Source of the DNA: Ceratothoa steindachneri
Taxonomy: Eukaryota > Arthropoda > Malacostraca > Isopoda > Cymothoidae
Assembly: GCA_963969495.1 (NCBI GenBank)
Contig: OZ018321.1
Coordinates: forward strand, 125,978,298 to 126,042,297
Reading direction: 5' to 3'
Length of the DNA: 64,000 nt
Translations under genes and position numbers: made by a program
Shown here: positions 1-10,899 of the stretch, piece after piece
How positions within the stretch are numbered: the first letter of the stretch is position 1
Layout of the letters: every line of letters begins with the position of its first letter
The notes under the pieces: model-generated
The model's input: only the letters and a program-made list of their open reading frames with translations
Database searches by the model: none
Told to the model about the DNA's origin: nothing

Positions 1-807
1 CTACAAAATGAAGAAGTGAACTTAAAAACATGTGCAGATTTGTATGTATCATTAGCTAACCAACTGTGCACTTCACGAGATCAATTTTAAATATATGCAA
101 AAGATACAAAGGAAATGCAATCAGATGTTGATTACAATTCAGCTACAACTCGTAAACGTATCAGAAAGAGGGTACCCAATGACAGAGATACAGCAGAAGT
201 ATTTCTGAATGCCAGAGGGAAATTTCTTATCACCACCTTTTACACAATTTTTGACAAACTTGCAATTGAGATGAAAAGAAGAAGAGAGATATTCAAAGAC
301 ATATCAGAAATATTTAGTTTTTTAAGTGATGTCCCATATAATGTTACTTCATCGTCTACTAACTTTAAAAGGTATTGTCAGTGCTGTCAAAAACTGATTG
401 ATGCTTACCCAGAGGACTTCAACAGTAATTTTTCAGCTGAGCTTCCGCAGTTTCATTTATATGTGCGCCAAATGTTCAGTGCAATAAAACATGTAAAAAC
501 AAGATTCAATCACGTTGAACTAAATAAAATAATTGTAAAAGACAATATTGAGTGTGCCTTTCCAAATATAGAGATTGCTTTACGTATATTTTTAACATTA
601 ATGGTCAAAAATTGCTCAGCGGAGTGTTCATTTTCCTTGTTTAAATATATTAAAAATCCTTTCAGAACAACTATGAAACAAGGCAGGCTGGATTACCTAT
701 CTCTATTATGTATAGAAGCAGATCTGTTACGTAAGATTGGTTATGAGGATCTGATCAAAGAGTTTGCAAGGCAAAAAAGTAGTAGAAAATTATTCAACTA
801 TAAATAA
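1..807 (+). pseudogene. hAT transposase, C-terminal part with dimerisation region
   Basis: The frame runs in from the window edge, is broken by TAA at 88-90, and then stays open from 91 to the stop at 807. Residues before and after the stop read as one protein (LQNEEVNLKTCADLYVSLAN, then IYAKDTKEM), so I take the stop as a lesion. The end of the frame carries the hAT C-terminal dimerisation pattern: FPNIEIALRIFLTLMV, then CSAECSFSLFKYIKNPFRTT, then RLDYLSLLCIEADLLRKI. The style resembles the ZMYM1-like or THAP12-like hAT proteins of invertebrates. The family would cut and paste its own element in the nucleus. The catalytic DDE core is outside the window. A domesticated host gene is possible but less likely given the stop and the adjacent TIR. 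Confidence 0.82.
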
Positions 808-982
808 AATGGAACCATAGAGAGATAAATAATTTTTTTTTTACTGTTTTTTTTTAATTTCGAATTTTCAATTAATAAAACTTTATTTTATGGTTTATTA
901 TTGTTTATATTTGGAATTACAAATGCATTGGGGCACCAACATTTTAGTTTTTAGGGCTTCTAATGGTTTTAATCCGGCCCTG
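1..982 (+). mobile_element. hAT-family DNA transposon, right-hand part
   Basis: The segment carries a hAT transposase C-terminus and ends in a short terminal inverted repeat, TAATCCGGCCCTG (970-982). Its complement begins CAGGGCCGG, the kind of CAG-starting end seen in many hAT elements. The base after it opens the sequence GTATTACA (983-990), which would be the 8-bp target duplication expected for hAT. The left copy lies outside the window, so the duplication is unconfirmed. From 983 on, the sequence is a CR1-like LINE read on the minus strand, so the hAT element appears to have landed inside that LINE. An A/T-rich tail with AATAAA-type sequence lies between the coding end and the TIR. Confidence 0.7.
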
Positions 983-1990
983 GTATTACACCTACCTATA
1001 CTCAGTACATTACACTTGCTTATGTTAAATTGCATTTGCCATTTCTCTGCCCATTGGGATAGTAGGGTCAATTCATTTTGTGATACGACCTTACACCTAA
1101 TTTAGTGTCATTGGCTAACTTGCTCAGGTCGCTACTTATACCTCAGTCAAGATCATTAATATATATTAATAATAACAACGCCCACAACATTCACCCCTGA
1201 GGAATCCCACGGGTAACATGCTCCTACTCAGATTTAATTCCGCCTTTGTTATCTGTCACTAAACCACGACTAAATCCACCAAAAATACTTCTAACAATCC
1301 CATGCGCTTTGACTTTATTCACAAGTCGTAAGTATAGCTCCCTGGCGAAACCCTTATTAAAATCTAAGGTAACAATATTGTAATTCTCATCTCTTTCGGC
1401 AGTACCCTACACCTTTCTATATGAACACAGTAATTAGTCAAAGAAGATTTACCTCTAGTAAAGCCGGGTTGAGATTCATTAATCAACTTATTTTTATCTA
1501 ACCGATCCTTGATATATTTTGCGATTATAGATTTCATCATTTTCCCACCACTGAGGCCAAATTAACTTGTCAGTAAATAAGCATGCTAGGGGCTCATTTA
1601 ACACCTCTTTACATTCCTTCAAAATCCTAGGAAAAACCTAATCAGGGCCCCGAAAATTTACTACACTTGATTCTATTTCTTTTGGCTGCATCTCCTCTGT
1701 AGTTAAAATATCCTCTAATTTCTCGTCATCATTACCCCTAAATATCAAGGTACACTCAGGTACAATTAAAGTATCCTCGATTGTAACTACTGAAAAATAA
1801 AAGATTTATTTTACATTCTAGCCATTGTATCACTATTAGTCACTAAATTTTCATCTGTCGATTTAAGTGGACCTAATTTATTTCTAGTCTTATTTTTGTA
1901 AAATTGAATGAAACCTTTGGGTTTTTCTTTGTTTATTTGGCACTTTAATTTCATAATTTCTCTTTGCAACCCTAATTAACATTTAAATAT
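983..1990 (-). pseudogene. CR1-like LINE reverse transcriptase, decayed
   Basis: Read on the minus strand in shifting frames, this stretch keeps the order of a CR1-like (Jockey-superfamily) reverse transcriptase. From high to low coordinate: FRGPD with PRILKECKEVLNEPL near 1590-1660; IIAKYIKDRLDKNKLINESQ then GFTRGKSSLTNY around 1440-1540; IVTLDFNKGFARELYLRLVN, then AHGI, around 1300-1380; remnants of the GVPQG and ADDT blocks around 1110-1220; and LLSQWAEKWQMQFNISKCNV near 1010-1090. Several stops and frameshifts make it inactive. It is interrupted at 983 by the hAT element, so its 3' portion should continue beyond the left edge of the window. The upper boundary near 1990 is approximate. Confidence 0.8.
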
Positions 1991-2375
1991 CCTCACGATA
2001 TTTTATTTTCCTATAAATGCCCCTTTTAATACCCATATAAAGCTTAATATAATTTACATCACTTTATGCTCAACAGACGTTGCTCTCCTCTCCGTATTTG
2101 GAATCTTCATATTCTGTCGAGCAACTAACTGTTTAATCATTGTCTCATATTCTATATCAACACCATTACCTTCTTTCTGGGGCTTATATTCCGCCTCGCT
2201 TGCTTTCATTGACATCACATTTTCTAGCCTGGCCTCACTCGCTAAGGAGGAATGGAGAAACAAAGACAGAAGGATTTAATGAAGCTTCAAGACATTTTTT
2301 AGGCCTTACAGAATACATCGATTAAACAGAGAAAGACAGAAGGTAACAAAGACAGAAGGTTATATTGTTATTAGG
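1991..2375. other. Unassigned stretch beside the CR1-like copy
   Basis: No family recognised. A 69-residue minus-strand frame (2054-2263) contains the charged segment MKASEAEYKPQKEGNGVD but matches nothing I know. It could be a decayed upstream part of the neighbouring LINE. No splice-site or promoter evidence supports a gene. Confidence 0.3.
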
Positions 2376-2580
2376 GAGCATTTGAGATGGGGGAGGGTAA
2401 AGGTGTGCAGTTGGGAGAGAAGAGGATAAAGAGAGAGAGGGAGGGTAGATTAAGAGAGAGAAATTAATAAAGGGAAAGAATAAAGAGAGGATGAATAAAG
2501 AAGAAGGGAGGGAGATAAGGATAAATAAGAGAGAGAGTAAATAAAGAAGGGTACGCGAGATAAGGTAGGTTGTATTGGTA
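2376..2580 (+). repeat. GA-rich purine tract
   Basis: The plus strand is dominated by G and A, with repeated GAGAGAG, AAGAAGGG and GGGAGG runs and scattered T. This is low-complexity DNA with no coding signal. Confidence 0.75.
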
Positions 2581-2754
2581 AAAAGAGGGGTTGTTGTCGC
2601 CTTGCTAACTCAGCTTAGAGTTAAGCCTAAATATAATATGGTATTTTATAACCCTTATTACCCTTATGCGCATACATAAGTAGCATTTTTGTAAGGATAT
2701 GCTTAACAGTAATCTCCCCTTCGCCCTCACATCCCACATCCTAGTCTGTACCCC

Positions 2755-3094
2755 GCTGAAGAAAGCGTCCCCTGGAAACATATGTCTACATGTGCGTACT
2801 TACGTACTCTCAAGACGGTGGATAGATCTAATAGATTGTAGCCAATAAAACAAATAACTCCGGTCCAGTTTCAAGCTCAACCCAATACCTAAGAGGCTAA
2901 TGGCTAGTAGCCAGACAGAAGCTACCCTCGCCCCAATTAGGGATTAAAATACGTCTAACGGTAGCACACTGAAGAGAGCGGCCGCTTTCTGCGTATGTCT
3001 ACTTGTGTGTATGTACACAAACCTACTCTTCAGGAAAAATAGCCCACAGAAGAGGCTGGCCCCTGGGGAAGAATGTCTACATGCGTGAACGTAC
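2755..3094 (+). repeat. Three spaced copies of a roughly 50-bp motif
   Basis: Copies at about 2755-2806, 2967-3016 and 3044-3094 share a GAAGA-AGCG-CCCCTGG-like start and then TATGTCTACATG (or TATGTCTACTTG, AATGTCTACATG), followed by GTGxGTAxxTAC. The first gap is about 160 bases and the second about 28. No gene is seen in or around the motif. Confidence 0.6.
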
Positions 3095-3110
3095 CTAAAC
3101 GTGCATGTGC

Positions 3111-3860
3111 AGGAAATCACAAAATATATGAATAGGAGTCAGTACTAATCAAATCCATTCGCAATTGATTGGTCAAAAAGAAAATTGTTTATTTTGGGGG
3201 ACAAAACAACTGTACATTTTATAAAATTACGCTTCCTACCCTTCTCCACAAAGGATTAAATCATTGTAATTTGTTGGAATTTTGCCCTTGACGCGCTTTT
3301 AATCATTTCATTATTCTCACCAATATTTAATCTTCATTAACGCAATCTTCTTAGGTCATTCATTTTCCCCTCAACTCTCTTCTGAATCAGTAATTTAACG
3401 ACGTTATTTCAAATGACATCAAAGATTTTCTGATATCGCAGCTGAATTGACTAAATCTCAATGTGTATTGTTTAACTTCACTTTCAGAGTATTTGAATCT
3501 GAGAAATATAAATCTATGTTTAAACGCGTCAATGATTGTTTATACGAGTATGTTTAAATCTATTTCAAATGAATGGAAGGCTAACAAGCCCACTTATGGC
3601 GGAATCGTCATAAAACATATGATCAATATTCTAATTAATGAATTTATGAGCTGTGTTTGTCCAACAATCATAATATGTTGTGTGCGCAGATACAAATAAA
3701 CTATTGCTGCTCGTATCCTTTTTCTTTGGAAAGGACAACTACACAACTCTTGTGAAGTGACGCGCTACCAGCACGCATGTTGGACTGTCCTCTGGCCTTT
3801 GATTTTGAACATTTTGGTTGACTTTTGGAAAATGTAAAATTTTGTAAGTTGGAGCCTAAA
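3111..3860. other. A/T-rich intergenic DNA, nothing recognised
   Basis: Only short unsupported frames are present, for example a 78-residue frame at 3463-3699 with no familiar motif. No repeats or structural RNA were seen. Confidence 0.5.
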
Positions 3861-3864
3861 GATA

Positions 3865-4249
3865 AATTAATCATCATCACTAACTTTATATTTTAAGAAG
3901 GGGATTGTTTTGAGTATTTGAATAATAATTTCAACTTAGTTTAGTTATGACTTATGTTTTTTTATCAAAGTTATTTCTTATAATTCTTTTTTAATATCAA
4001 AAACAAAATGGTGAAGTTCAGAAATAAATATAAGTATCGAAATTTTCTGATTTTTTTAAAACCCACAGAATTACATATGGTGAAGTTCCGAAAATTTATT
4101 TTTATATATCTTCTTCTATAACTACATTTTAGCAATGTGATATTTTGAAAGGGGGAAAATTTAGTTTAGAGTTCCTTTTTAATTTTTTTATAATTGGCGA
4201 AGTTCAGAAAATTTATAAAAATTTAACCATGGCTGCTCTTTTTTAGATT
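3865..4249 (+). repeat. Dispersed repeat family X, forward copy
   Basis: The segment begins near ATCATCATCACTAACTTTAT, passes through TGGTGAAGTTCAGAAATAAA and ATGGTGAAGTTCCGAAAATT, and ends at TTTAACCATGGCTGC. The same order of blocks occurs in inverted orientation at 23.5-23.9 kb and 26.2-26.7 kb. The family is non-coding. Related copies elsewhere end in a block containing GGCGAAGCCATTGCCTGG (written in this orientation) next to (TA)n. Confidence 0.72.
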
Positions 4250-4693
4250 TTGAATCAATCAGGAAACCGGCCCCACAGTAATAAAATTTTGGTAACTCTC
4301 ATAGGAGCAGTGCGTATTGTGTCAAGAGTATTTCGGCTTATGCATTATCCTGTGGTTGCAATAGCAAAGGAAAGCCTACTCAGCACTGCATCAGGCACGC
4401 CTAGAGGAGACTTCTCATATACGTTAACCAAGCAGCTGCATAAAATAGACCAACTTCTCAGCCTTAAAATTACTGTATTAAATGGTCATCTAAACAATAA
4501 CTCCTACCGTCAGAAGGCAATAAATCATTTTCATTTACCCTTGAGGGAACAGTATAGTTTTTTTTTGCAATGAGGTAACCATATAATGCATACTAGGCAA
4601 TGGCTTCGCCAGTCGCCCCTACGGAAGAGCTTGTGATTTTTTTAGATTTTAAAATAAATAATCTAAAAAAAAGCGGCCATGGTTAAATTTTTA
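4216..4693. repeat. Inverted pair of family X ends enclosing about 410 bp
   Basis: A roughly 33-bp inverted repeat, built on AAATTTAACCATGGC and its complement, sits at 4216-4249 and 4660-4693. A second inner pair, TTTTTTAGATT and AATCTAAAAAA, lies at 4638-4648 and 4660-4670. The enclosed DNA holds a 107-residue frame (4250-4573) that starts at TTG rather than ATG and matches nothing I recognise. The arrangement could be a small element with inverted ends or two opposed family X fragments. Confidence 0.5.
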
Positions 4694-4700
4694 GAATGAT
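4590..4700 (-). repeat. Dispersed repeat family X, partial inverted copy
   Basis: CTAGGCAATGGCTTCGCCAG, then a block ending GAGCTTGTG, then GCGGCCATGGTTAAATTTTT are in the same order as the copies at 26.17 kb and 26.75 kb. Confidence 0.6.
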
Positions 4701-5327
4701 CTATAAAATAAATTTATCTACTCCCCTTTGCAGAATATATTTGGTTTAATCTGGGTTTATAAAGGTAGTTTTGTCGACAAATATAGCACACAAAATTTGC
4801 ATTGCGACACGAAGTGACCTCCTACTGAGTCTTACTTATTTGGAGACCAAGATCGCAAAATCTGCAAAAAGGTATCGGATTCAGACATCACACTCGGCAC
4901 GAAATATTTTTATTTGTATCATGTTTTTTTTTTTACTTTTTCTTGTGTCTCGGAGTGTTTCGGATTTTATTTGTTCAAAATTATGTGATTTCATGCGTAT
5001 CTAATTGTTTTGTAGCCCTACTTCACAGGGATTTCTGAAGCCAGAGAAGATGTTTGTGTAAAATAACTTCTTGTTTAATTTTTTTTCAATGACAAAGAAA
5101 TATCTCGTTCCCTTTTTAGTGTGCCAAAACGACGCTCAATTTTCAGATTTAATTCCTTTCTTTCTTTAAAAACGAATGTTGTATTTTAAAAAGCTATTTT
5201 TCATATTAATTCTTCATTTATTTAAATTATTCTCATCGAGTATATTTTTTCCACCTTTATAAGAAATTCTGTACCCCACGAAAGAAAAATAATGCAATAA
5301 AAATAGTTAATACTGGTTCCAGCCAAA
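4701..5327. other. A/T-rich intergenic DNA, nothing recognised
   Basis: A 77-residue plus-strand frame (4771-5004) with a hydrophobic stretch is present, but it lacks a credible start or recognisable motif. Confidence 0.45.
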
Positions 5328-5335
5328 ATAATAAC

Positions 5336-5656
5336 GGTAAATATGTAGATTATCGGCGCGAACGATGGGACGTACTATTTCGTCCGTGTTCCAAAATGTT
5401 TCACGTTTTTGGAGTACATTTAAGTTGCCGGCTCGTGTGGGGGTAAACACAATGGAAGACTACACTACGATGATCCTGAGTTTCATTAAATTAGGGGGGT
5501 CTGGGGGGCATAGCCCCCCAGTATATAAACCTAATTGTTTATAGAATAATAATTCGAAAAGGACTCAAACGCGCATGAATATTCCGACACGAGTGAACGA
5601 TAATATTTACACACAAAATTTTTTTTTCGTCCGGGCCGCTAATCTACATATTTACC
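5336..5656. mobile_element. 321-bp MITE with about 30-bp TIRs and 8-bp target duplication
   Basis: The left end reads GGTAAATATGTAGATTA and the right end is its exact complement, TAATCTACATATTTACC. Similarity continues with a few mismatches to about 30 bp. The element is flanked on both sides by ATAATAAC (5328-5335 and 5657-5664), a perfect 8-bp direct repeat. It codes for nothing. Inside lies a perfect 9-bp hairpin, CTGGGGGGC-ATA-GCCCCCCAG, near 5500-5520. An 8-bp duplication fits hAT-, Merlin- or MULE-type mobilisation. The GG start fits Merlin or MULE better than a usual CAG-starting hAT end, but I do not assign it. Confidence 0.85.
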
Positions 5657-5664
5657 ATAATAAC

Positions 5665-6401
5665 TCTCAAAAAATTCAGAATTATAACTTCCTTTGAATT
5701 ATAGAAAATAAACAAATCTTACAAGGGATTTGCAAAGTTTTCTCTTTAGCAAAATTTATCTATTACAAAAGACTAGCAACCTGAAGGAAAACTTGTAAAA
5801 CAGCCTGGTTTATGTTTTAAAATATGTATGAAAAATAAGCTTGTTTAATGTTTAGCATGATCTTTTCATACATAGCGAATTAAATGGTGCTCTCAAATTC
5901 CCTTGCTCATGTTAAAATGGACTTGCCAAAGGAAATGGGTAGATTTTCACTACAAAGCCTCTCTTATTTTGGTAGAGAACTATAGGCATGAACTATGGCG
6001 TCACAGAATCCTCATTATTTTTGTTTCTAAAAGAACTTCATAAGTTTAAAAAATAAAATAGAATGCATAGCGCGAATTAAACAATGCATCGACGATAGTA
6101 AGGATAATTAATGATTTTAAATGGATTTAAACCATTAATCTGATTGAGACAATGCATCACTCGGTGTCATTTAACAGGTTACGAACCTCTTCCAGATCAA
6201 GTAATTGGGAGGAAAAGCTCAGCCAATTTAAGAATACTAAAATAAACAGTTTCAACCATTCTTGGTAAATACAAAAAGGATTTCACATACACTTCATATC
6301 TTAACTTCTTGCTATTTAGCGAATCATGAAAACGGGGTTGTATAGAAAATAGCCCTTTAGGAAAATCATCCCCATACATGTTCTACATATTCACAAACAT
6401 C

Positions 6402-6404
<3 letters not shown>
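5665..6404. other. A/T-rich intergenic DNA, nothing recognised
   Basis: Short frames only. No repeats, RNA genes or transposon motifs were seen. Confidence 0.5.

Positions 6405-6441
<37 letters not shown>
6405..6441. repeat. (TA)n microsatellite
   Basis: Uninterrupted alternating TA. The next 660 bases (6442-7106) hold nothing I recognise. Confidence 0.95.
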
Positions 6442-6443
<2 letters not shown>

Positions 6444-7105
6444 CATCTTAGAGTTGTTTGACTTCAGTACTTATGATCAGGCAGGAGCAACGATCATATA
6501 TTCTATTTTTCTTCCATCTGGGGTATTTTCTTTCATAACTTTGACAAATTCAAGTTCCAATTCTTTTTTTTCGCACATTTATGGGTCAAAGAGTTTCAGT
6601 CAAAGGGAAATTAATAATGTGTCTTTTGCACTATAAACATAATAAGAATAGCTTGTAGATACTAGGAACTTCTCCATAACTACTCCATTTTTGTTCAGGT
6701 GACAGCTTAACGCGTACATTTCTACTCAATCAAATAATTTGCTGAAATATGTATCATGCCACATTTTCTGATCCACATACGTTTGTGCACCTTGACAAAG
6801 AGGGCTACTCCCCAATGATTCGGCTTAAGATAAGATAAATAAAGTTACCCTCGATGTAACTTTATTGAAGGTTGATTAAATCCGATAAGGTACAAGTGTC
6901 TACCGTTTTCATATCGATCTATCTCCCTTTTTATTCTTCCTATTTTTCTATGTTACCCATTTATTCCTGCTTACAAATTTAATTATCGGGTAATTCTATT
7001 GGAAAATGTAGTTATAAACAATTTATAATTACCTTGGCTACAGTAACTCTTATTGTGACTTCAGCGGCTTCTCCATTATTTTCCAACCCATTCCTTTCTC
7101 TCACT

Positions 7106-7106
<1 letters not shown>

Positions 7107-7200
<94 letters not shown>

Positions 7201-7206
7201 ATATAT
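7107..7206. repeat. (TA)n microsatellite
   Basis: About 100 bp of TA with one TTTA interruption near 7187. It abuts the 3' end of the minus-strand Penelope-like copy that begins at 7207. Its Ile-Tyr translation is not a protein. Confidence 0.95.
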
Positions 7207-8062
<856 letters not shown>

Positions 8063-8380
8063 GTGATTAAATTATTATGGATTTCTTGAAAATTCGTAAT
8101 TTTTCTGGCAAAAGGTAACTTAAAACTATTTAATGAGTCAATAATGAGATTATTTTATCATATCATATATCATATATTGAGAGGAGAACTGTTAGTCTCA
8201 TGCCTCAGTTCCAATTCAGACTTCGCCGGATTAGGGTGTGCGAGTTATTCTCTTTTGCTGTTACTGCTCCAGTAATTCAACTAGTGTGTATTTTGCTTGC
8301 CTATAGATAATATTAACGGTTTTCTTGCAGTGAAATAGATATAAAAAAATGGAACTTGAATCCTCGGAGAAATTAAAGAT

Positions 8381-9549
8381 ATGAAAGTTTTATTAAGTTA
8401 TAGTGCACTAAAACGGAAAGATATTGCAAAGAAATTGAGAGTCTTCTCTCAAACAGTAAACAATATAAAGAAAAATAATTAAAACGGTTTTAACTTGTAT
8501 TCAGTAAGGGCTGGGAAATGTGATCGCAAGAGGAAAGCAACACCAAGAACAGACAGGAAAATAAAACAAATGGTTATTAAGGACAAAAGTAAATCTTGTA
8601 GGAAGATTGAAAGCAAACTCTTAGCAGATTGCATTAGTCTTTCTCGAATAACAGTAAATACAAGGTTACCGGACAGTGAATTAAGAGCCTACCGTACAGG
8701 AAAGAAGCCTAGGCTTACCAAAACCATGATACAGGCACGTCAAGTCTGGGCTAATAATGCTCATGCTGATTGGACTTCTGAGCAATGGGAACAGGTAATA
8801 GTGGTACATTTACCAGTTATTTTCTTTATTAAGCATAGGGTAACATACTGTACCTACTGTAGTAGGTACATTTTGATTTATCTACTAGCTATGCGTTCAT
8901 GCTAAAAAAAAAAATTCAAGTCATAATATGTCTGGCTGTTTAACTGCTGCTGCCACTAGCATTACAGGTCGTTTCGCTACTGCTATAGTGTTTTATATTA
9001 TTGCAGATTTTGTTTTCTGACGAGTCAACTATTGTAGTACTTGATGACCGTGTGTAACCAGTAAGAAGGTGGTCAGGTGAGGAGTTAACGCCAGAGTGTC
9101 TTAAAAAGACTGTAAAACATTCGCAGAAAATCATGGTGTGTGGAGCGATTTCTATATAGGGGACAAGTCGCTTGAAGGCTGTTGAAGATATAATGAATCA
9201 GTATAATTATATTTGAAGTACTAAAAAAATGTTTGGTACCTCAAATGAGGAAATGGTTCTGTGACTGATCGTGCATATTTAAGCAAGACTCGGCTCCTTG
9301 TCACACAAGACATGGCGTGCACAAAATGGCATTGAACTGCTATCATAGCCCGTTGTGAGTTTATGGTATATTCTAAAAAATCAAATACACAGACTTCCCA
9401 TAACAACCAAAGCAAAGCTCATAGAACCTCTTATCTACGGTTGGTTTCACTCTGACAGAATCAAGCAATTATGCAGAACTTTAATCACTGGCCTGGCAGA
9501 GCATGTAAAGGCATTTAAAGTGGCTAAAGGAGGTGAAACCAAGTATTAA
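8381..9549 (+). pseudogene. Tc1-like transposase with an apparent intron
   Basis: From ATG 8381 the frame holds an N-terminal helix-turn-helix (ALKRKDIAKKLRVFSQTVNN), a stop at 8480-8482, then RKATPRTDRKIKQMV, LRAYRTGKKPRLTKTM and DWTSEQWEQ to 8794. The same reading frame resumes at 9007 with ILFSDES, which includes the first catalytic Asp, followed by GEELTPECLKKTVKH and IMVCGAIS. Later come TQDMAC, equivalent to the second Asp block, and a C-terminal end with PITTKAKLIEPL and VAKGGETKY. Stops lie after LDDRV, after GAISI and after NQYNYI. The block that should hold the third acidic residue is deleted. The product would excise and insert its own element. It is clearly inactive. Confidence 0.85.
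8795..9006 (+). other. Putative 212-bp spliceosomal intron in the transposase
   Basis: The segment starts GTAATA and ends TATATTATTGCAG. Its removal joins codon CAG (8792-8794) to ATT (9007-9009) in phase 0 and restores the conserved order SEQWEQ-ILFSDES of Tc1-like proteins. Read through, it contains stops. A chance insertion of unrelated DNA is possible, but the exact GT-AG borders and the frame make an intron the simpler reading. Confidence 0.65.
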
Positions 9550-9679
9550 TCAATGTAAGAAAGGATATTTTTGCCATATTTATGAAAATAAATTGATTAC
9601 TTGTCAATAAAATAACTTTATATAACCTTTTACCAGAAATTTAAAAAATTTCCAAAAATCCATAATAATTTGATCACTA

Positions 9680-9682
<3 letters not shown>

Positions 9683-9755
<73 letters not shown>
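9683..9755. repeat. (TA)n microsatellite
   Basis: Alternating TA directly abutting the right TIR of the Tc1-like element. Confidence 0.95.
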
Positions 9756-9759
<4 letters not shown>

Positions 9760-9934
9760 ACGTAAATGCACGCATCCCTTTTTTATGCGACCGAAAACTA
9801 TCAGCCTGTGTGTTTGGTGCGCAAACTAGCACGCATCCACCCCCAAGCTTAGACCACTTAATAAAGAAAATGTGTGGGAAGTGATACACATAAACAAGAG
9901 AGCAGACAAATGCCCCCGAGAAAAGTCAAGAGAA

Positions 9935-10035
9935 AAAACAGTTGCCCGGCAAGCACTCGAACCTCAGACCTCTGGTTTTCTAGACCAGTGCTGACCACAA
10001 TGTCTCAATTAATGCAGCCTTTACCAGATATCCAC
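9935..10035 (-). repeat. Possible tRNA-derived SINE head
   Basis: On the minus strand, a B-box-like GGTTCGAGTGC (9953-9963) follows an anticodon-arm-like hairpin, CTGGT-CTAGAAA-ACCAG, and an A-box-like TGGTCAGCACTGG (9985-9997). The 7-base loop would give anticodon AGA. The acceptor stem and T stem do not pair well, so this is not an intact tRNA gene. A tRNA-related SINE or tRNA pseudogene fits better. Confidence 0.35.
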
Positions 10036-10039
10036 CCTT

Positions 10040-10890
10040 CTCATAACTCCGGCTCTCCTTGGTACTGGTTTGACCCCGGCATGTGCCTCCTCCCAATTGA
10101 TTTGTGGCTTTCCTTGAAACAACTTACACGACCGCAAACGAGAAAGTTCTGCTTTGGATGGCTCTGCAATTTTCTTCAAGCGGCGTTCGGAGCCTAGCAT
10201 ACAAATCACTCAATTTAATAGACCCCTTCCGATTTCTCCTGGTTAGGGTTAATTTCCTTAACTGTCGTAAAAGGGTTTTGCAAAGTACGCGAAAGTTTCT
10301 GCGTAACACAATGCCAAGAGGGCCGATATGTCGTGACGTGATGTTGAAGGTCTTATGTATTCGTTTCACTGAGATAATTGGCTTTGCTTATGAGAACGAC
10401 TCTATTGCTCTTTACTGTTTCACGTATTGCCAATCTTTTTTTCTTACCTAGTGATTTCTAAATTTTAATGTCGGTATGTTTATGGAAAAGCGAAGAGAAT
10501 TTTAATTACGAGAAAGAGAAAATAATTCGTAAATAAAGTATTCCATATATTTATAAAAAGTCTACAAAACGGGACCTGGAATTAGGGAGATTAAAATTTA
10601 ATACCAAAGCAGTTAGAAAAACTTCGATGGTAGTTAATTCATGATCTGAAAATTATGAAGGATCTTGCCAGGCGAAATAATAAGAGGAAAGGAGAGATTT
10701 AACTTATCCAACTTGCAAGCATGAACAGCTCCCTGCTCCTGCGCATATTCGTCGACACCTCGTTTCGCTTATGTAGCAAGAACAATGAAATCCAAAAGGA
10801 AAACGCTGTCACACAAATTCTCGTAGAGTGATAATTTAACGGCAAACCTTTCGACCTGGATTAGTTTAAATTTGATTTCTTTATTGAACA
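10040..10890. other. No confident gene
   Basis: Overlapping short frames on both strands (10021-10451) are shadows of each other and show no motif. The lower end of the mariner-type remnant may reach into about 10,700-10,890, but I cannot follow it. Confidence 0.4.
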
Positions 10891-10899
10891 AATAACATA

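Noticed and set aside
9953..9997. Functional tRNA-Ser gene on the minus strand
   Set aside because: The anticodon hairpin and B box are present, but the T stem and acceptor stem do not pair, so only a SINE or tRNA pseudogene is plausible.
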